Source: Eutreptiella sp. 'Long Island Sound 2002' (Eukaryota > Euglenozoa > Euglenophyceae > Eutreptiales > Eutreptiaceae). From it: 64,000 nt of DNA. This document shows, piece after piece, positions 53,256 through 64,000 of the stretch; position 1 is the first letter of the stretch, and each line of letters starts with the position of its first letter. The position numbers and the translations under genes are program-made. The DNA is taken from positions 125,160,899-125,224,898 of the forward strand of contig OZ038380.1 of assembly GCA_964036045.1 (NCBI GenBank), given 5' to 3'. A model generated the notes under the pieces. The model saw only the letters and a list, made by a program, of their open reading frames with translations, searched no databases and was not told where the DNA came from.

Positions 53256-56200
53256 ATGCAACCGTTGATCAGGAGCAAATCGGCAGGGGTTACAGGCGGA
53301 AGGGGCACAGCGGGGGCCGGTCCTGGTAGGGACTTTCTTTATGGTAGCAGAGGCTTACCTGCTGCCCCTACCAACCGCCGACCCGGGGACTTGGGCCCTT
53401 ATGAGCCCTGCCCAAGTACGCCCCGGGTGCGTATTGTGGACTCGGTGGAGACCACGCCGGAGATTGGAGCCATAGAAGGACCGAGACGTTCAAGAGCATG
53501 GCGAACTCCAGAAGTTGAAGCCCGAAGAGAAGAACGACACTCGGGAAGAGGAGGACGTGACATGGAGGACCTGGTCTCCAGGTGCGAGCGTCGCTGCCGC
53601 AAGGCATGCAACCTCCGCTCTGCCGCGGAGGACTCTGATGGGGCCTGCCAGTCAGGCAGCAGTGGAGGACGGGCCCGGCGCTACCGGAAGCGCGGGTCAC
53701 CCAAGTCTGCGGCAAGGGACGTCGGGGCTATGGACACGGACCCCAGCCCGGTGAGGCTGTGGGAATCCGAGGGGCACTCCGAGGGCTATCATACAGCCTA
53801 CGAGCCACCTTCGGAGCCGGAGATGTCCGCGCTGATCGCCAGGGCGCATACGGCCCCCGAGCCCGCCCTGCAGCACGACGCCGAGGGCTTGGAGAGGCCA
53901 GCCAGGGCCCGGACGGCACCTGTGCCCCGGCACACGGGACCAGAGACGGACGCCATAGGCGATACGCCCATGGGCGATGAGTCTGAGGTGCCGGGAACCG
54001 CGGGTTGCGCTGAATCTGGCGGAAGGCACGCCGCGTGCCACTGCGAGCACGTGTCCTTCCTCATGGGCAAGTACCCGAAGATGGGGATGGACGCCATCGT
54101 GCATCACCTTGACCGCCTGGACAACGCCAAGGACGCTCTGGAGGAGGACGTCGCGGGGATCCTGGACGACCAGTCAGCCGCGGAGAACCACATGGAGGAG
54201 CTGCGAGCGGATCAGGCCCGGTACCGGGAGAATCTGGAGCTGGCCCTGCAGAAGCAGCAGCAAGTGGTGGACAGCCTCCTCCACTTAGTGGAGGACATGT
54301 CGGGACGCCTGAGAAGGCTAGAGGAGCGACAGCCCCTCGCCTCGGGTCCGGAGCTCCCGGCAAAGCCAGCCGCGGTAGAGCTGGTGCAGCGGGTTAAGAC
54401 CCTCAGGAGCGCCATGGAGAAACCCATGGGCGGCCCTGCGGAGGCACCATACGCGCCTCCGCGTGTTGACCCGCTTGTGCTGCCGTATGTTCCCCTGTTC
54501 AGCGAATCCACAATGCTCGGGGAACACACGGCACCGGCTGGGTCCATGCGGGAAGGGCAGGTGACCACGGACCCGAGGAGCCTGACGGTACAGATGTCCC
54601 ATGCCGCCCAGGATGTACCGCTCACGACGAATATGGCAGTCTATGCGGAAGAGAAGATCGAGATCCAGAACCAGACCATGCAGGGGCGAACCATGGGAAG
54701 CGCCGACGGACATGGTCGAGGCCATCCAAGCGGAAACCTGTGGGCGAAGGATCCCAATACGGGGATATGGACGGCCGATGGGGCAAATCCTTCCCGCATT
54801 CCAAACCCCATGGATTCAGGCCCAACTGGACCGCACTCCATGGAGGAGAGGGATGTACGGGGAGTGTACTCACACCCCCCGGCCACAGGTGGTATCCGTC
54901 TCGGTGGAGTGGTGGCTGGAGACGTCGGAGACGCCATCAGGATTGACGACCTCAGGGGAATCAAAATCCCCTATTACAACGGGAACCCGTCCAACCTGGA
55001 TGACTTCATCCTGGACTGGGAGGACTTCGCCGAGGAGGTCGTCGGCGAGATGCGGGGAGCGCCGCGGGACAAGTGGGTATGCCGGACATTCCCACACCGG
55101 CTGGCGCAGGACCTCAAGGAGGAGCTGCGGGATCAGATCCGGGAAGGATTGATCCGTACGGAGCAGGCCTGCCTCCAGTGGTTGGAGGACGAGGAGCGGG
55201 TGGACGCTCCGAACCAGAAGCTGGAGGACCTGTGGTCGGTTCCACTGCCGCTGGACCGCGGTGAGTTGCGGGTCCGGGAGTGGAACCGGTATCTGCGGAA
55301 GTACCGCAGATGCCTCAAGTTGGTGGAAGACTGGAACGAGGCCAGTGAGATCCGCCACTTGCTGAAGGACGTCCTCCCCGGCAACTGGAAGAGGAGAGTG
55401 GAGGACGAGGAGAAGAAGCGCGCCAAGAAGCGAGTGGCGGTGAGGATTATGGCGGCGGAGGATACCCATGCGGGTATCATGGAGTTCTTCAGGAGGAACC
55501 TGGGCGAACCCAACCGGATGTTGGGCCTGAAGAACGCCGTGTACGTGGAGGTGTTTGGAGACTCCATGGGGCAAAGGTTGCTGCGCCTCAACAACGTGGA
55601 GTGGAGGCGCGGGGAGCCGCTGAGGATGCAAGTCATCTTCGCCCGCATGAGCCTGGACGAGATCGTGAAGTACATCACGGTGGAGCTGAAGCTCAATGCG
55701 AAGAACGAGGCCCACGTGCAGGATCGGCATGGTCATGGACAACGAGGACACCGAGAAGACTGCCATCATGGGGAGATCCAGGAGGACACGGCCAACTCCG
55801 CGGAGGATGGTAGTGGAAGTGGCCAAGACCACTGGTCCCGGGAGGATCACGAGGAGGCCCATTTCTTCGTGTTTGTGGCGCACAACGTGAGGAACCATGG
55901 GCAGGATCGGTCCAGATGGAGCCAGGTGGGACCCAAGAAGGGCAAAGAGCCAAGGAGGATCGGGAACCCACCGCTCTCGTTCCGAGAGTACAGGTCTCAG
56001 CACGACGGGTGCTGGGTCTGTTATGGCAAGGGAAACAACCATGCACACGACCACCGTCAGTGCAAGGTGTATGAGGCGGACAAGAAGGCCTACTTCGCCG
56101 CTCACCCGGAGAAGAAGCCCAAGGATTGGAAAGCGAAGGGCGGAGACGGGGGAAAAGGCCAAGGCAAAGGCCAAGGAAAAGGCAGAGGAAGAGGCTATGG

Positions 56201-56351
56201 TGGTGGACCTGGTCAAGACCGACGAGTGAGGTCGATCGAGGAGGTTGCTGAGGACATGTTGAGGACGCTGGAGGAACTCAAAGCCCAGCAAAGTGGTGGA
56301 CAAAGTCCTGGCGGATCGCAGCCGGAAGGGGCTGCGGGAAGCCAAGTCTAG
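53256..56351 (+). CDS. gag: Element B Gag, 1031 aa
   Basis: Uninterrupted frame with the same layout as A Gag: charged N-terminal region, coiled-coil-like segment, capsid-like domain starting IKIPYYNGNPSNLDDFILDW, zinc knuckle CWVCYGKGN-N-HAH..C and GKGQGKGRGRG tail. Within the knuckle the His six residues after the second Cys in A (C-YGKG-H) is Asn here (GKGN), so if that His is the ligand, the site is altered, although neighbouring His residues could substitute. The ATG is in the LTR and the primer-binding site is translated (YGSRG), as in A. A few short indels account for the 5-residue difference from A. Whether it still forms particles is unknown; it might act in trans with an intact Pol. 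Confidence 0.88.
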   Translation: MQPLIRSKSAGVTGGRGTAGAGPGRDFLYGSRGLPAAPTNRRPGDLGPYEPCPSTPRVRIVDSVETTPEIGAIEGPRRSRAWRTPEVEARREERHSGRGGRDMEDLVSRCERRCRKACNLRSAAEDSDGACQSGSSGGRARRYRKRGSPKSAARDVGAMDTDPSPVRLWESEGHSEGYHTAYEPPSEPEMSALIARAHTAPEPALQHDAEGLERPARARTAPVPRHTGPETDAIGDTPMGDESEVPGTAGCAESGGRHAACHCEHVSFLMGKYPKMGMDAIVHHLDRLDNAKDALEEDVAGILDDQSAAENHMEELRADQARYRENLELALQKQQQVVDSLLHLVEDMSGRLRRLEERQPLASGPELPAKPAAVELVQRVKTLRSAMEKPMGGPAEAPYAPPRVDPLVLPYVPLFSESTMLGEHTAPAGSMREGQVTTDPRSLTVQMSHAAQDVPLTTNMAVYAEEKIEIQNQTMQGRTMGSADGHGRGHPSGNLWAKDPNTGIWTADGANPSRIPNPMDSGPTGPHSMEERDVRGVYSHPPATGGIRLGGVVAGDVGDAIRIDDLRGIKIPYYNGNPSNLDDFILDWEDFAEEVVGEMRGAPRDKWVCRTFPHRLAQDLKEELRDQIREGLIRTEQACLQWLEDEERVDAPNQKLEDLWSVPLPLDRGELRVREWNRYLRKYRRCLKLVEDWNEASEIRHLLKDVLPGNWKRRVEDEEKKRAKKRVAVRIMAAEDTHAGIMEFFRRNLGEPNRMLGLKNAVYVEVFGDSMGQRLLRLNNVEWRRGEPLRMQVIFARMSLDEIVKYITVELKLNAKNEAHVQDRHGHGQRGHREDCHHGEIQEDTANSAEDGSGSGQDHWSREDHEEAHFFVFVAHNVRNHGQDRSRWSQVGPKKGKEPRRIGNPPLSFREYRSQHDGCWVCYGKGNNHAHDHRQCKVYEADKKAYFAAHPEKKPKDWKAKGGDGGKGQGKGQGKGRGRGYGGGPGQDRRVRSIEEVAEDMLRTLEELKAQQSGGQSPGGSQPEGAAGSQV
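53342..53353 (+). promoter_or_regulatory. Element B primer-binding site
   Basis: TGGTAGCAGAGG immediately after the LTR, inside the gag frame. Confidence 0.8.
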
Positions 56352-56372
56352 AGGAGCCCCCACGGGAGTGGG
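56352..56372 (+). promoter_or_regulatory. Hairpin after the Gag amber codon, element B
   Basis: Amber codon 56349-56351, spacer AGGAGCC, then CCCAC-GGGA-GTGGG (56359-56372), as in A. Confidence 0.5.
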
Positions 56373-59300
56373 ACCTCGGAGGTCTCTCCTCCGAAAATCA
56401 GTGGAATCCCAGACAAAGCGAAGGCACATCGGGTGCCGAATAAGGCTCCGGAAGAGCCAAAACCACTGAGTTTCGCCACTCCCAACCCCTGGAGCGCCCT
56501 GCCAAGGGAAGTACATGTGGGTACGGGACATGGCAAGAAGGAAGGAGCGACCACGGAGAGCCCCGTGGACGGGCAGGACCAACCCAAGATCTACACCATC
56601 CGTGACCATACCCTTGAAGTCCTGATGCACCCTGACGTGCTAGAGTTGCATGCCGTGAGAGTCGTCCATACACCTCATGGCGACGAGCGGCAGTTGCACT
56701 TGAAAGTGCGAGTACGGTGCGGACGAGAGGAGAAGGTGGTGGATGTGTTAGTGGATACGGGTGCCCAGGTGAGCCTGGTCCGGAGAGGGTTGTTCAAGGA
56801 GGAATTCCTGCAGCCCAGCCGGAGACCGGTCCGCCTGAAGGTCGCCAACGGAGAGATTATGGGTGGTGGCACCCATGAGGCCACTATCAGCATGGAATTC
56901 TGGGAGCATGAGCGCTTGAACCGCCCTGATCAGGCGAAGAGAAGCACTCTGTCCGGGAACTTCTACGTGGCCGACATTACAGATTGGGATATGATCATGG
57001 GGTATGACTTCATGGTGGCAAACGCCATTGGAGCCCTTCCCCATCGTGCAACGCTGGTCCGGGAGGATGATGAATGCCTCACATGGCTGTCCACGGATTA
57101 TGCATGCGGATCATCCCAATAGAATGCTGAGGAAGAGGATCGGATCGTCCAAGCGGTGCAAGCTGTGGCTGCCAAGTCCAGAGGAGACCGTGGAGTTCAG
57201 CTCACGGAGTATGGAATGGCGCCACAGGTGTATGCCAGGATGATCCAGACGCTGGGAGCCGAAGCGCCGAGACAGACGTCTTCGCTTCCCGGGATGCCCC
57301 ACTTTTGCGGAAGTGTAGGAGGCATTGGCATCGAGGAGACTCAGCCTGGCACAGGCATAGGGGTTTGAAGGAGTGGGGGCCCGTGTATTGGCATGGCTCC
57401 CTGGATAACACCAGACGTACGGTGGAGAAGATGATCGCGGATAGGGCGAAGGTGATCCTGGTCATAACCGGCATAGGATCCACCCCATGTCCGCTGGAGG
57501 GTGTCAAGTCGACGCTGGATTCCATCACCCTGAACGAGATGTCATTCAGGCCAGAGGAGGATTTGTTCATCGACGCCAAGGGTGTATCAATGCCCTCCCC
57601 GGGTCAAGCGTGGGGTACAAAGGCTTTCCTGGTGGATGGGGCGCAAGCCCAGCCCACGGGTGATGAAGCATTCATCCGTAGGGTGGAGGCGGTGCCCATG
57701 AAGGTCATGTTTGAGCCCAAGGAAGGGACGGATCAGCCAATTGATGGCATTGACGTCCTGTCCCACGCCGAGATCGATGACGTCGTCAACTACATGCGGA
57801 TGGGGATGCGCGACCGTGTGGCAGCCAAGAAGAGGCGGGCCATGGTCACATCTCCGCAGTGGTGGGATGACAAGATGTTGGTCACCGGCAAGTACGAGAA
57901 GGATGAGTTCGTGGCGAGGGTCATGGATCACATCGCGGACCAATACGATGGTCCGGTTGGGTCGGACCCACCAACGTGGGGTTTTCCAAGAGCGGGAACC
58001 GGTAGCGACGAGCACCAGCCCGAGGCCGCAAATTTTCGAAGATTATCGGTGGGAATCGCGACCCACGACGATGAAGACGGCATATCGGACGAGGAGAAGT
58101 CGGACTCGGACCCAGAAGAGGCCTATACCGCAGTGCTGTCGGTTGTATCTATACCGAAGCAAGCGGCTGAAGAGGCCCAGGAGAACCCGAAGGTCGCCGA
58201 GCTGAAGGAGAGGCTGATCAAGGCCTATCCGCGGCTATTCAGTGGCGTCGCCAACAAGAACCCTCCAGATCGTGGGACGTTTGGTACAGCGAAGATCAAG
58301 CTGAAGCCGAACCCGAAGATCTATCGTCATCGGGAGTACCAACTTCAGGGCGATCGGGCCGAGGCCATGAAGAAGCTGCTGGCCGAGTTCATTGAGCGGG
58401 GATGGATCGAACCCTCCGACAGTGAGTGGGCCAGCCCAGCCTTCATCGTGCCCAAGAAGGAGAAGGGCGAGTGGAGGTTGGTGGTGGATTACAGGGGTTT
58501 GAACGAGCAAACCGAGCACGACTCGTACTCGCTTCCCCTGATCGACTCCATCCTCCAAAAGCAACAGAAAAAGCGGATTTTCACGGTGTTGGACCTGAAA
58601 CACGGTTATCACCAGATGCCGCTACACCCGGACTCCAGGCCCTGCACAGCGATGTCGACACCGCTGGGGCCCATGCAGTGGAAAGTGGTGCCTATGGGCG
58701 CCAAGAATGGCAACGCCGCTTTCCAGCGAATGATGGAGGACCTACTCGGTCCTGTCCGGGACTGTGCCGATCCCTTCGTGGATGACATCATCATCGGGTC
58801 CGGCACGGAGAACATGACTGAGGACGAGCTCATCGACGCGCATGAGAAGGATCTGCGCCGAGTGCTCAGCGAGTTGAACAAGCACAACATGGTGTGCAAG
58901 CCCACCAAAGCCTCACTCTTCGTGAAGGAAGTGGAGTTCGCGGGTCACGTGGTTGGTCACGGGCAACGCCGTCCCATGCCTGGGAAGCTGGCGTCCCTGC
59001 ACCACTGGGAGAAGCCCCAGACCATCAGCGAATTCCGATCCTTCATGGGGTTCTGCAATTACTATTCGGGCTATGTCCGGATGTATGCAGAACTGTCGGG
59101 GCCGCTGCACAAGATGCTGCAAGTGGGCAAGTTCGATGGCCGGAAGGGGAGCAAGAAGAAGCTTGCTTGGACCCCTGAGGCCGAAGATGCGTTCAACCGC
59201 CTGAAGGAGCGACTCCTGGGGCAGTTGGGGCTGTTCCTGGTGGACCCTGACAAGGGATTCGTGCTACGGACAGACGCCTCGGACTATGCCGTGGGGGCAG

Positions 59301-61411
59301 TCCTCGAGCTAGTCCGGGACGACGGGACTCATGTTCCCGTGGCGTTTTGGAGCAGGATCCTGGCCGAGGGCCAACGCCGCACCTGGACCGCGAAGGAGAC
59401 ATACGCCATTGTATGTGCGCTCAGGAAGTGGTCTGGCCACATCGGACTGCAGCCGGTGGTGGTTTGCACGGACCACCAGTCCCTACAGAGCTGGCACAAG
59501 GAGCATGTCGACACCCCCTCAGGACCAGCGGCTAGGAGGGCCCGATGGCACGAGACGTTCGCCAAGTTCGACCTCAGCGTCGTGTACGTCCCGGGGAAGG
59601 ACAACACTGTGGCAGATTGCCTCAGTCGATGGGCCTACCCCGCGGGCAAGGCTTGGATGGACATATCCAGCCATGGCGACGCCGAGGAGACCGAGGAGGC
59701 CAAGCGCATCATCGAGATGGAGAAGGTCATGGAGCAAGAGGGAGTCAAGTGTTTTGTGGTGATGGCAAACCGTACAGACCTGGCCAAGTTCCGGGGCGCC
59801 CGAGTCCAGGCTATTCGACAGGAAACACTCGAGCAATGGATGGTGGCCCCTGTAGAGCTAGTCAGGTCGGTGCTCACAGAGGACTGGTCAGATGACTATG
59901 CGGCATCCGAGCACTGGAGCAGGTACTGGAACGCCGTGAGCGCCCCGTCAGACGACGAATGGCCCGAGGGCTTGACCGAGGATGGCGACAAGTTGTTCCT
60001 CAAGGACAAGCTGCTGGTGCCCGAGAACCGAGTGGAGGAGCTCATTGACCATTGGCACAACGCCCAGCTCATGCATCCTTGCCAAGACAAGATGCAGCAG
60101 GACCTGGAGTGGCGTTTCAAGTTCCCTCCGGGGTACTACGCCATCCTGGACAGGTACTGCAGCGACTGTGCCGTGTGTTGGGCCACGAAGAGCCCCAACC
60201 ACTCCACAGCGGGCAACCCGGTGTACACGGCTATACCGGAGGCCCCTATGCGGTCCGTGGCCATGGATGTATTCGCCATGCCTGAGGTCACCGTGGAAGG
60301 AGAGACCTACGACTGTGTCATCCTGGCGGTGGATAGGCACAGTGGGTATATCGTGGCGGTCCCGGGCAAGAAGTCCAAGAAGAAGGACAAGAAGGACAAG
60401 CATGGAGTGGGGCTGCAGGCCAAGACCGTCGCTAATGCCATGATCAGGCATTGGCTGACGATTTTCGATGTCCCAGCTGTCATCTGCAGCGATCGGGGCA
60501 GTCAATTCGTGGGGACGTGGTTCAAGACGATGTGCAAGCACATGGGGATTCGGCATGCCAAGACAGTGGCATACCACAGCCGGTCGAATGGCCGGGCTGA
60601 GGTGGCCGGGCGGCAGATGTTCGAGAAGTTCCGCCAGTTGCACATCGACGAACCGGGCCGGAACTGGTACAATTCGCTGTGGAGAGTGCTCCAAGCGTAC
60701 CATGACCTTCCGGGACCCACTGGACTGTCGCCCCATCGCATCCTGTTCCTACGGGATCGAGTGTCACGCACTCTCCCGTGGTTGAACCATGGCAAAGTGG
60801 CCCGGGATGCGAATGCTATGATGGCTGAGGCGGACGACACGGCGGCCAAAGTGTGCAAGGCACTTCATGACGAGCATGACAAGAGGGCCAAGTACTTCAA
60901 GCAAGGAAAAGTCCAGAAGTATGCTCTTCAAGACACCGTGTGGGTGGAGCGGCACCACAAGGATGTCCTGTCCAGGCATCGGCAGGCATCTTGGTATGTG
61001 CCGGGGGTAGTCGTGCGGAAGGTCGGGCAGGATGTGTATGCGGTTCGTGTGGGGGATAACAAGATCCTGGACCGCAACCATACCCAGCTTTGTCCCCGAG
61101 CACCAGACCCCAGCGGACGTCCCGTCACCTTCGAGTTCACGCCCGGCGATGTGGACTCGGACGACGAGGGTGAGGACGACGACTTCACCGCTGAGAAGAT
61201 CCTGGCGGACAAGCCGGACCCGGGGACGCCTGGGGGTAGGCTTTAGAAAGTCCGTTGGAAAGGATTCGCCGCATCCAGGGACTCGTGGGAACCTCCGAGC
61301 AGTTTTGTGCCGAGGTACACCACGGTCTGGATGGACTACCTAAAGAAAAAGAATATTTCTTTGGATGTCAAGGACGTATTGGTCCATTTGGTTGCTGCTG
61401 TAGCACCGTGA
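56352..61411 (+). pseudogene. pol: Element B Pol, three lesions
   Basis: In phase with Gag beyond the amber codon. The first part contains the protease (LVDTGAQVSL, about 56745-56775). A TAG at 57121-57123 replaces the Trp codon of A (CGSSQ-W). A one-base deletion near 57270 shifts the frame. From there to 61246 the frame is open and carries RT (FVDD at 58775-58786), RNase H, the HHCC finger (the first Cys region reads SDCAVC, following Trp for Arg) and the integrase core. A second nonsense codon, TAG at 61244-61246, replaces the Tyr of the chromodomain start (L-Y-KVRW), after which the chromodomain continues to TGA 61409-61411. All domains are recognisable, but no complete Pol can be translated. 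Confidence 0.88.
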
Positions 61412-61793
61412 TGGATCCCCCTTGGCATTTTGTTTGTTTCTGTGAATGGGGAGACAAGTGAGGGCGTTCATCTGGGGATTATTCGGCCTTGATCGGCCAT
61501 ATACCCCCTTCACTCGATCTCCACGTATATATTGCATTGTGGTATACTTATTTAGGTCGACCGACGACGTTTTTCTATCTTTGATCCCCTTGGTCCATGT
61601 TGTGGATCAGGAAGAGACCGGATATGGCGTAGGGCGCTGATTATCAGTGTCCTCACCCCTCCCTTGGGGCATGGGGAACGCCTACGACGTGTGTGGGGCC
61701 TCCATGTGTCCTTGGGACATGGAGGGGGGGGTTGGAGCCCATTGGGGTCCTCCCGTCCTCTCTTCATTGGTTTCTGAGCGGATACGACGCTCT
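61412..61793 (+). other. Element B 3' untranslated region
   Basis: Counterpart of 26581-26963 in A; no ORF of note. Confidence 0.6.
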
Positions 61794-61804
61794 GAGAAAG
61801 GGGG
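61794..61804 (+). other. Element B polypurine tract
   Basis: GAGAAAGGGGG directly before the 3' LTR start TGAAGCC. Confidence 0.75.
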
Positions 61805-64000
61805 TGAAGCCGGTTCGGACCCCCGTGGCCATCCTGGGGTCACTTGGGGTGTGTATCTATGTGCCGGCAGGCCGCCATTGGCTGATATCATACTCTCGCA
61901 TCCACCTGATCTAACCCGATGTGATAGTGTGATAGGTTTGGCCATTCCGGCTATGAGCGGCCATATTCAGAACCGAGGCGCCGCCAGCGGAGATTTATAT
62001 ATCGGAATATCAGGAATCAACAGGGTTTTATTATCAAAATGTCTCCGTAATTTTTCAGCCTTTCGTTCTGATGGTCAATGTATCGGCGACTGTCAGTTGG
62101 CTCGCGATTTTGCGTTAACCGATTGATTAACTGTTATTTCCAGATATTTTCGCGGATATTCCGTTGAAGGGTCAGATTTCATCAGCAAAGGGTTCGTTGC
62201 TTCCGCAATTCTCTAAATAAGCACTCGAAATTTTAATCAGAATTTTTCGCGATGTCGAAATCGGATTTTCGACTTCGACATCGCCGCACTTGATTTGGAC
62301 TTCTTCGAGTGGTCATGCGCTTTCCCCTATGCCCGAATCAGGTTTCCCTTATACTTGCCACCCATTTAACTTGGAGATATGAGGGAAACAAAAGTGAATC
62401 GTGGGACAACTTTGAAGGACCATATCTACGCTTTTGGTGCGCACACATGCCCGGTGTAGCAAGGGAAAAGGGTCAAGAGGGTATAAAGTGATATATAACT
62501 CTTGGACCGTGCAACCGAATATTTTAATGCGACTTTCGAGTGTGCCGCATGAGTGTTGGGGTTGCATAGCAACTTTCTTTGGGTTCCTACGCATTTTTAA
62601 CGTGAAGTTATGTCCATGGAGGGACATGGCATATCATGCTGGGAGCCACTTTTGAGGGTATGTTTTATATGCATGGTATATGTCTTGATATGCTCACGCC
62701 CATGTTATATATCTTCTTGTGGTCGAAGAGATGGGGAGCCATACGTGACAAGGTTTTTGCCCATGTCTCAATTGTGGAATTCAAAGCGCTAGACTAAGTC
62801 TACCGCATATGTATTGCTCATGGTATGTTAGGCAAAGAGATCCATGAGTGCACTCCCATTTTCATGGGGCATGTAGATATAGGTGGCGAAGGTATCTCCA
62901 TGCGCCCGATTGGGGATCCAAGTGGGGGAATTGTTCGTAAATGGTTCCAATCATTTGTGTATTGAACCATGGGCGGATATCATGGGTGAGCATAGAGATA
63001 TACTATCATGACAAGTTTGTATTTGGTCATATTTTCATGTTTTTTACCTCAATTTTTGCTCATTTTTGCGTTTTGTGTACTCACCTGGTCAGCTAACAGC
63101 AAGAAGCCTATGGGGAGTCGAACCATGATATGTTGTTCATATGTTGCCATATGCTTTGGAGTTGAACACCACCATATGCTGGATCGCGTACTCCATTTGG
63201 CTTGGCGCACAAAGGATCACAAGAATTGGTCTCAAGATCATGGGCTGACTTGGGCAGTGCGTGGCGCCCATATCCGAAGGGGTTTCGAGGGTAAGGTGGG
63301 GATGTACATGGGCATTGACCTTTGGTCTATATCCTCCATGAATATTAGACTACGATTCCATGCATGCTTCGAGCCTTCGGATAAGTGGTAACTTCAATTT
63401 TGAGCATATATGTGATATATGGCCAATATGGTGTGAATTGGCAGTTTTTTGGCATGTTATGAATTCAAACTCATAGGTCATTTCTCTAAGCCCATTCGAC
63501 TCCAAGTCCAACCAAGGTTATGTCAGGGTAGGGCATGGTCCTGAGTGCCACTCTAGGCCATGACACGTCACCCCCCCCATTGGGCTAGGATTTAGAGGCT
63601 TGGGAGTGAACACATTTTTGGGGTTTATGTAACGACTTTTGACATGTGGCATTTAGCCATCTCATTTGACCTGGTTCGAGGCAATATGTTGGTGAGTCAA
63701 GGGAAGGTCTTGAGTCCAGGGAATGAGGGGTTTATGGCTGTGAATGTGTATGTTTACCTTGCATTATTCGTGTTCATACGCCAATTTCAGGGCTTTCTTC
63801 CTTGGTGCAATTCTTGTACATGCCCGCCACCGTGGGAATACCGGTGTGCTGAACGAAAGCCCGCAGCCTGATTTGGATTGTGAATTGGGTTATTGCTGTA
63901 TTTGTGGGATCTGGTTGCCATTCAGGGTTGAAGGAGGATTTTATTTTCTATATTTTTGGATTTGGAACCTTGGATTTTGAGCAATGCAATCGTTGATCAG
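61805..64000 (+). repeat. Element B 3' LTR (truncated by window)
   Basis: Matches the 5' LTR from its first base; ends in the window at the position equivalent to about 53271, just after the gag ATG. Has lost about 88 bp near 62430 relative to the 5' LTR. TATAAAG at 62482-62488. Confidence 0.9.

Larger units (their letters stand above)
51007..53341 (+). repeat. Element B 5' LTR
   Basis: Compared with the 3' LTR (61805 onward) it lacks about 22 bp near 51320 but retains about 88 bp (51612-51699) that the 3' LTR has lost. Includes TATAAAG (51741-51747), the 10-bp inverted repeat (51430-51463) and the gag ATG at 53256 near its end. Confidence 0.9.
47827..64000 (+). mobile_element. Element D: diverged relative of A/B, interrupted by B
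   Basis: Starts TGAAGCCGGCTCGG (as A and B), carries a long 5' LTR, the same primer-binding site and a recognisable Gag N-terminus, and stops abruptly at 51006 where the LTR of B begins. Its remaining part should lie right of the window, after B. Gag identity to A/B is partial, so D is an older member or a sister subfamily. Confidence 0.8.
51007..64000 (+). mobile_element. Element B: A-family retrotransposon inserted in D, 3' LTR cut by window edge
   Basis: 5' LTR 51007-53341, Gag 53256-56351 open, Pol 56352-61411 with three lesions, polypurine tract 61794-61804, 3' LTR from 61805 running off the window (about 70 bp missing by comparison with the 5' LTR). By eye, coding regions are over 90% alike to element A. 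The two LTRs differ by indels, so the insertion is not very recent. The 5-bp flank before the LTR is GAAGG; its duplicate should follow the 3' LTR outside the window. Confidence 0.92.

Noticed and set aside
1-64000. tRNA, rRNA or spliced-leader RNA genes
   Set aside because: No convincing A/B boxes, rRNA signatures or spliced-leader sequence were noticed by eye; a covariance-model scan would be needed to exclude them.

Overview
This 64-kb window is eukaryotic, repeat-dominated nuclear DNA with no confidently identifiable single-copy host gene. It consists of long-terminal-repeat (LTR) retrotransposons of the Ty3/gypsy type, a degenerate LINE, and a large satellite-bearing repeat. The Pol and Gag proteins resemble, from memory only, retroelements of dinoflagellate nuclear genomes (Symbiodiniaceae-like). 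One possible GC-AG intron would fit such a host. No database search was possible, so another alga or protist is not excluded.

Layout. 1-3110 (minus): decayed Ty3/gypsy-like element E (gag remnants, then an open protease frame running off the left edge). 3111-4908: two small unrecognised ORFs and unassigned sequence. 4909-14529: a 9.6-kb repeat bounded by inverted AGGT-type termini, with a G/T/C-rich left arm holding 65-bp, 64-bp, 245-bp and 23-bp tandem arrays and an A/C-rich right arm. 14530-18863: unassigned sequence with possible coding fragments and two copies of a 22-nt perfect palindrome. 18864-41962: degenerate element C (LTR-gag-protease-RT/RNase H-integrase-extra ORF-LTR, 4-bp target duplication GTTG). 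C is interrupted inside its integrase by element A (24651-37418, minus). 41963-43520: right flank of C with a possible coding region and three more palindromes. 43720-44630 and 45879-46030: partial copies of the 9.6-kb repeat. 46289-47617: LINE endonuclease remnant. 47827-64000: element D, a diverged relative of A, interrupted in its gag by element B (51007 to beyond the right edge).

Elements A, B and D are one chromovirus-like family with 1.9-2.5-kb LTRs. A has uninterrupted Gag (1036 aa) and Pol frames with protease, RT, RNase H, D-74-D-35-E integrase and chromodomain. B has an open Gag but two nonsense changes and a frameshift in Pol. Two features stand out. The gag ATG lies inside the LTR, so the tRNA primer-binding site is translated as part of Gag. 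Gag and Pol share one frame separated by a single amber codon followed at 7 nt by a small hairpin identical in A and B, suggesting readthrough. Element C carries about 3 kb of unexplained coding-like sequence after integrase. The insertion order is C then A at one locus, and D then B at the other.
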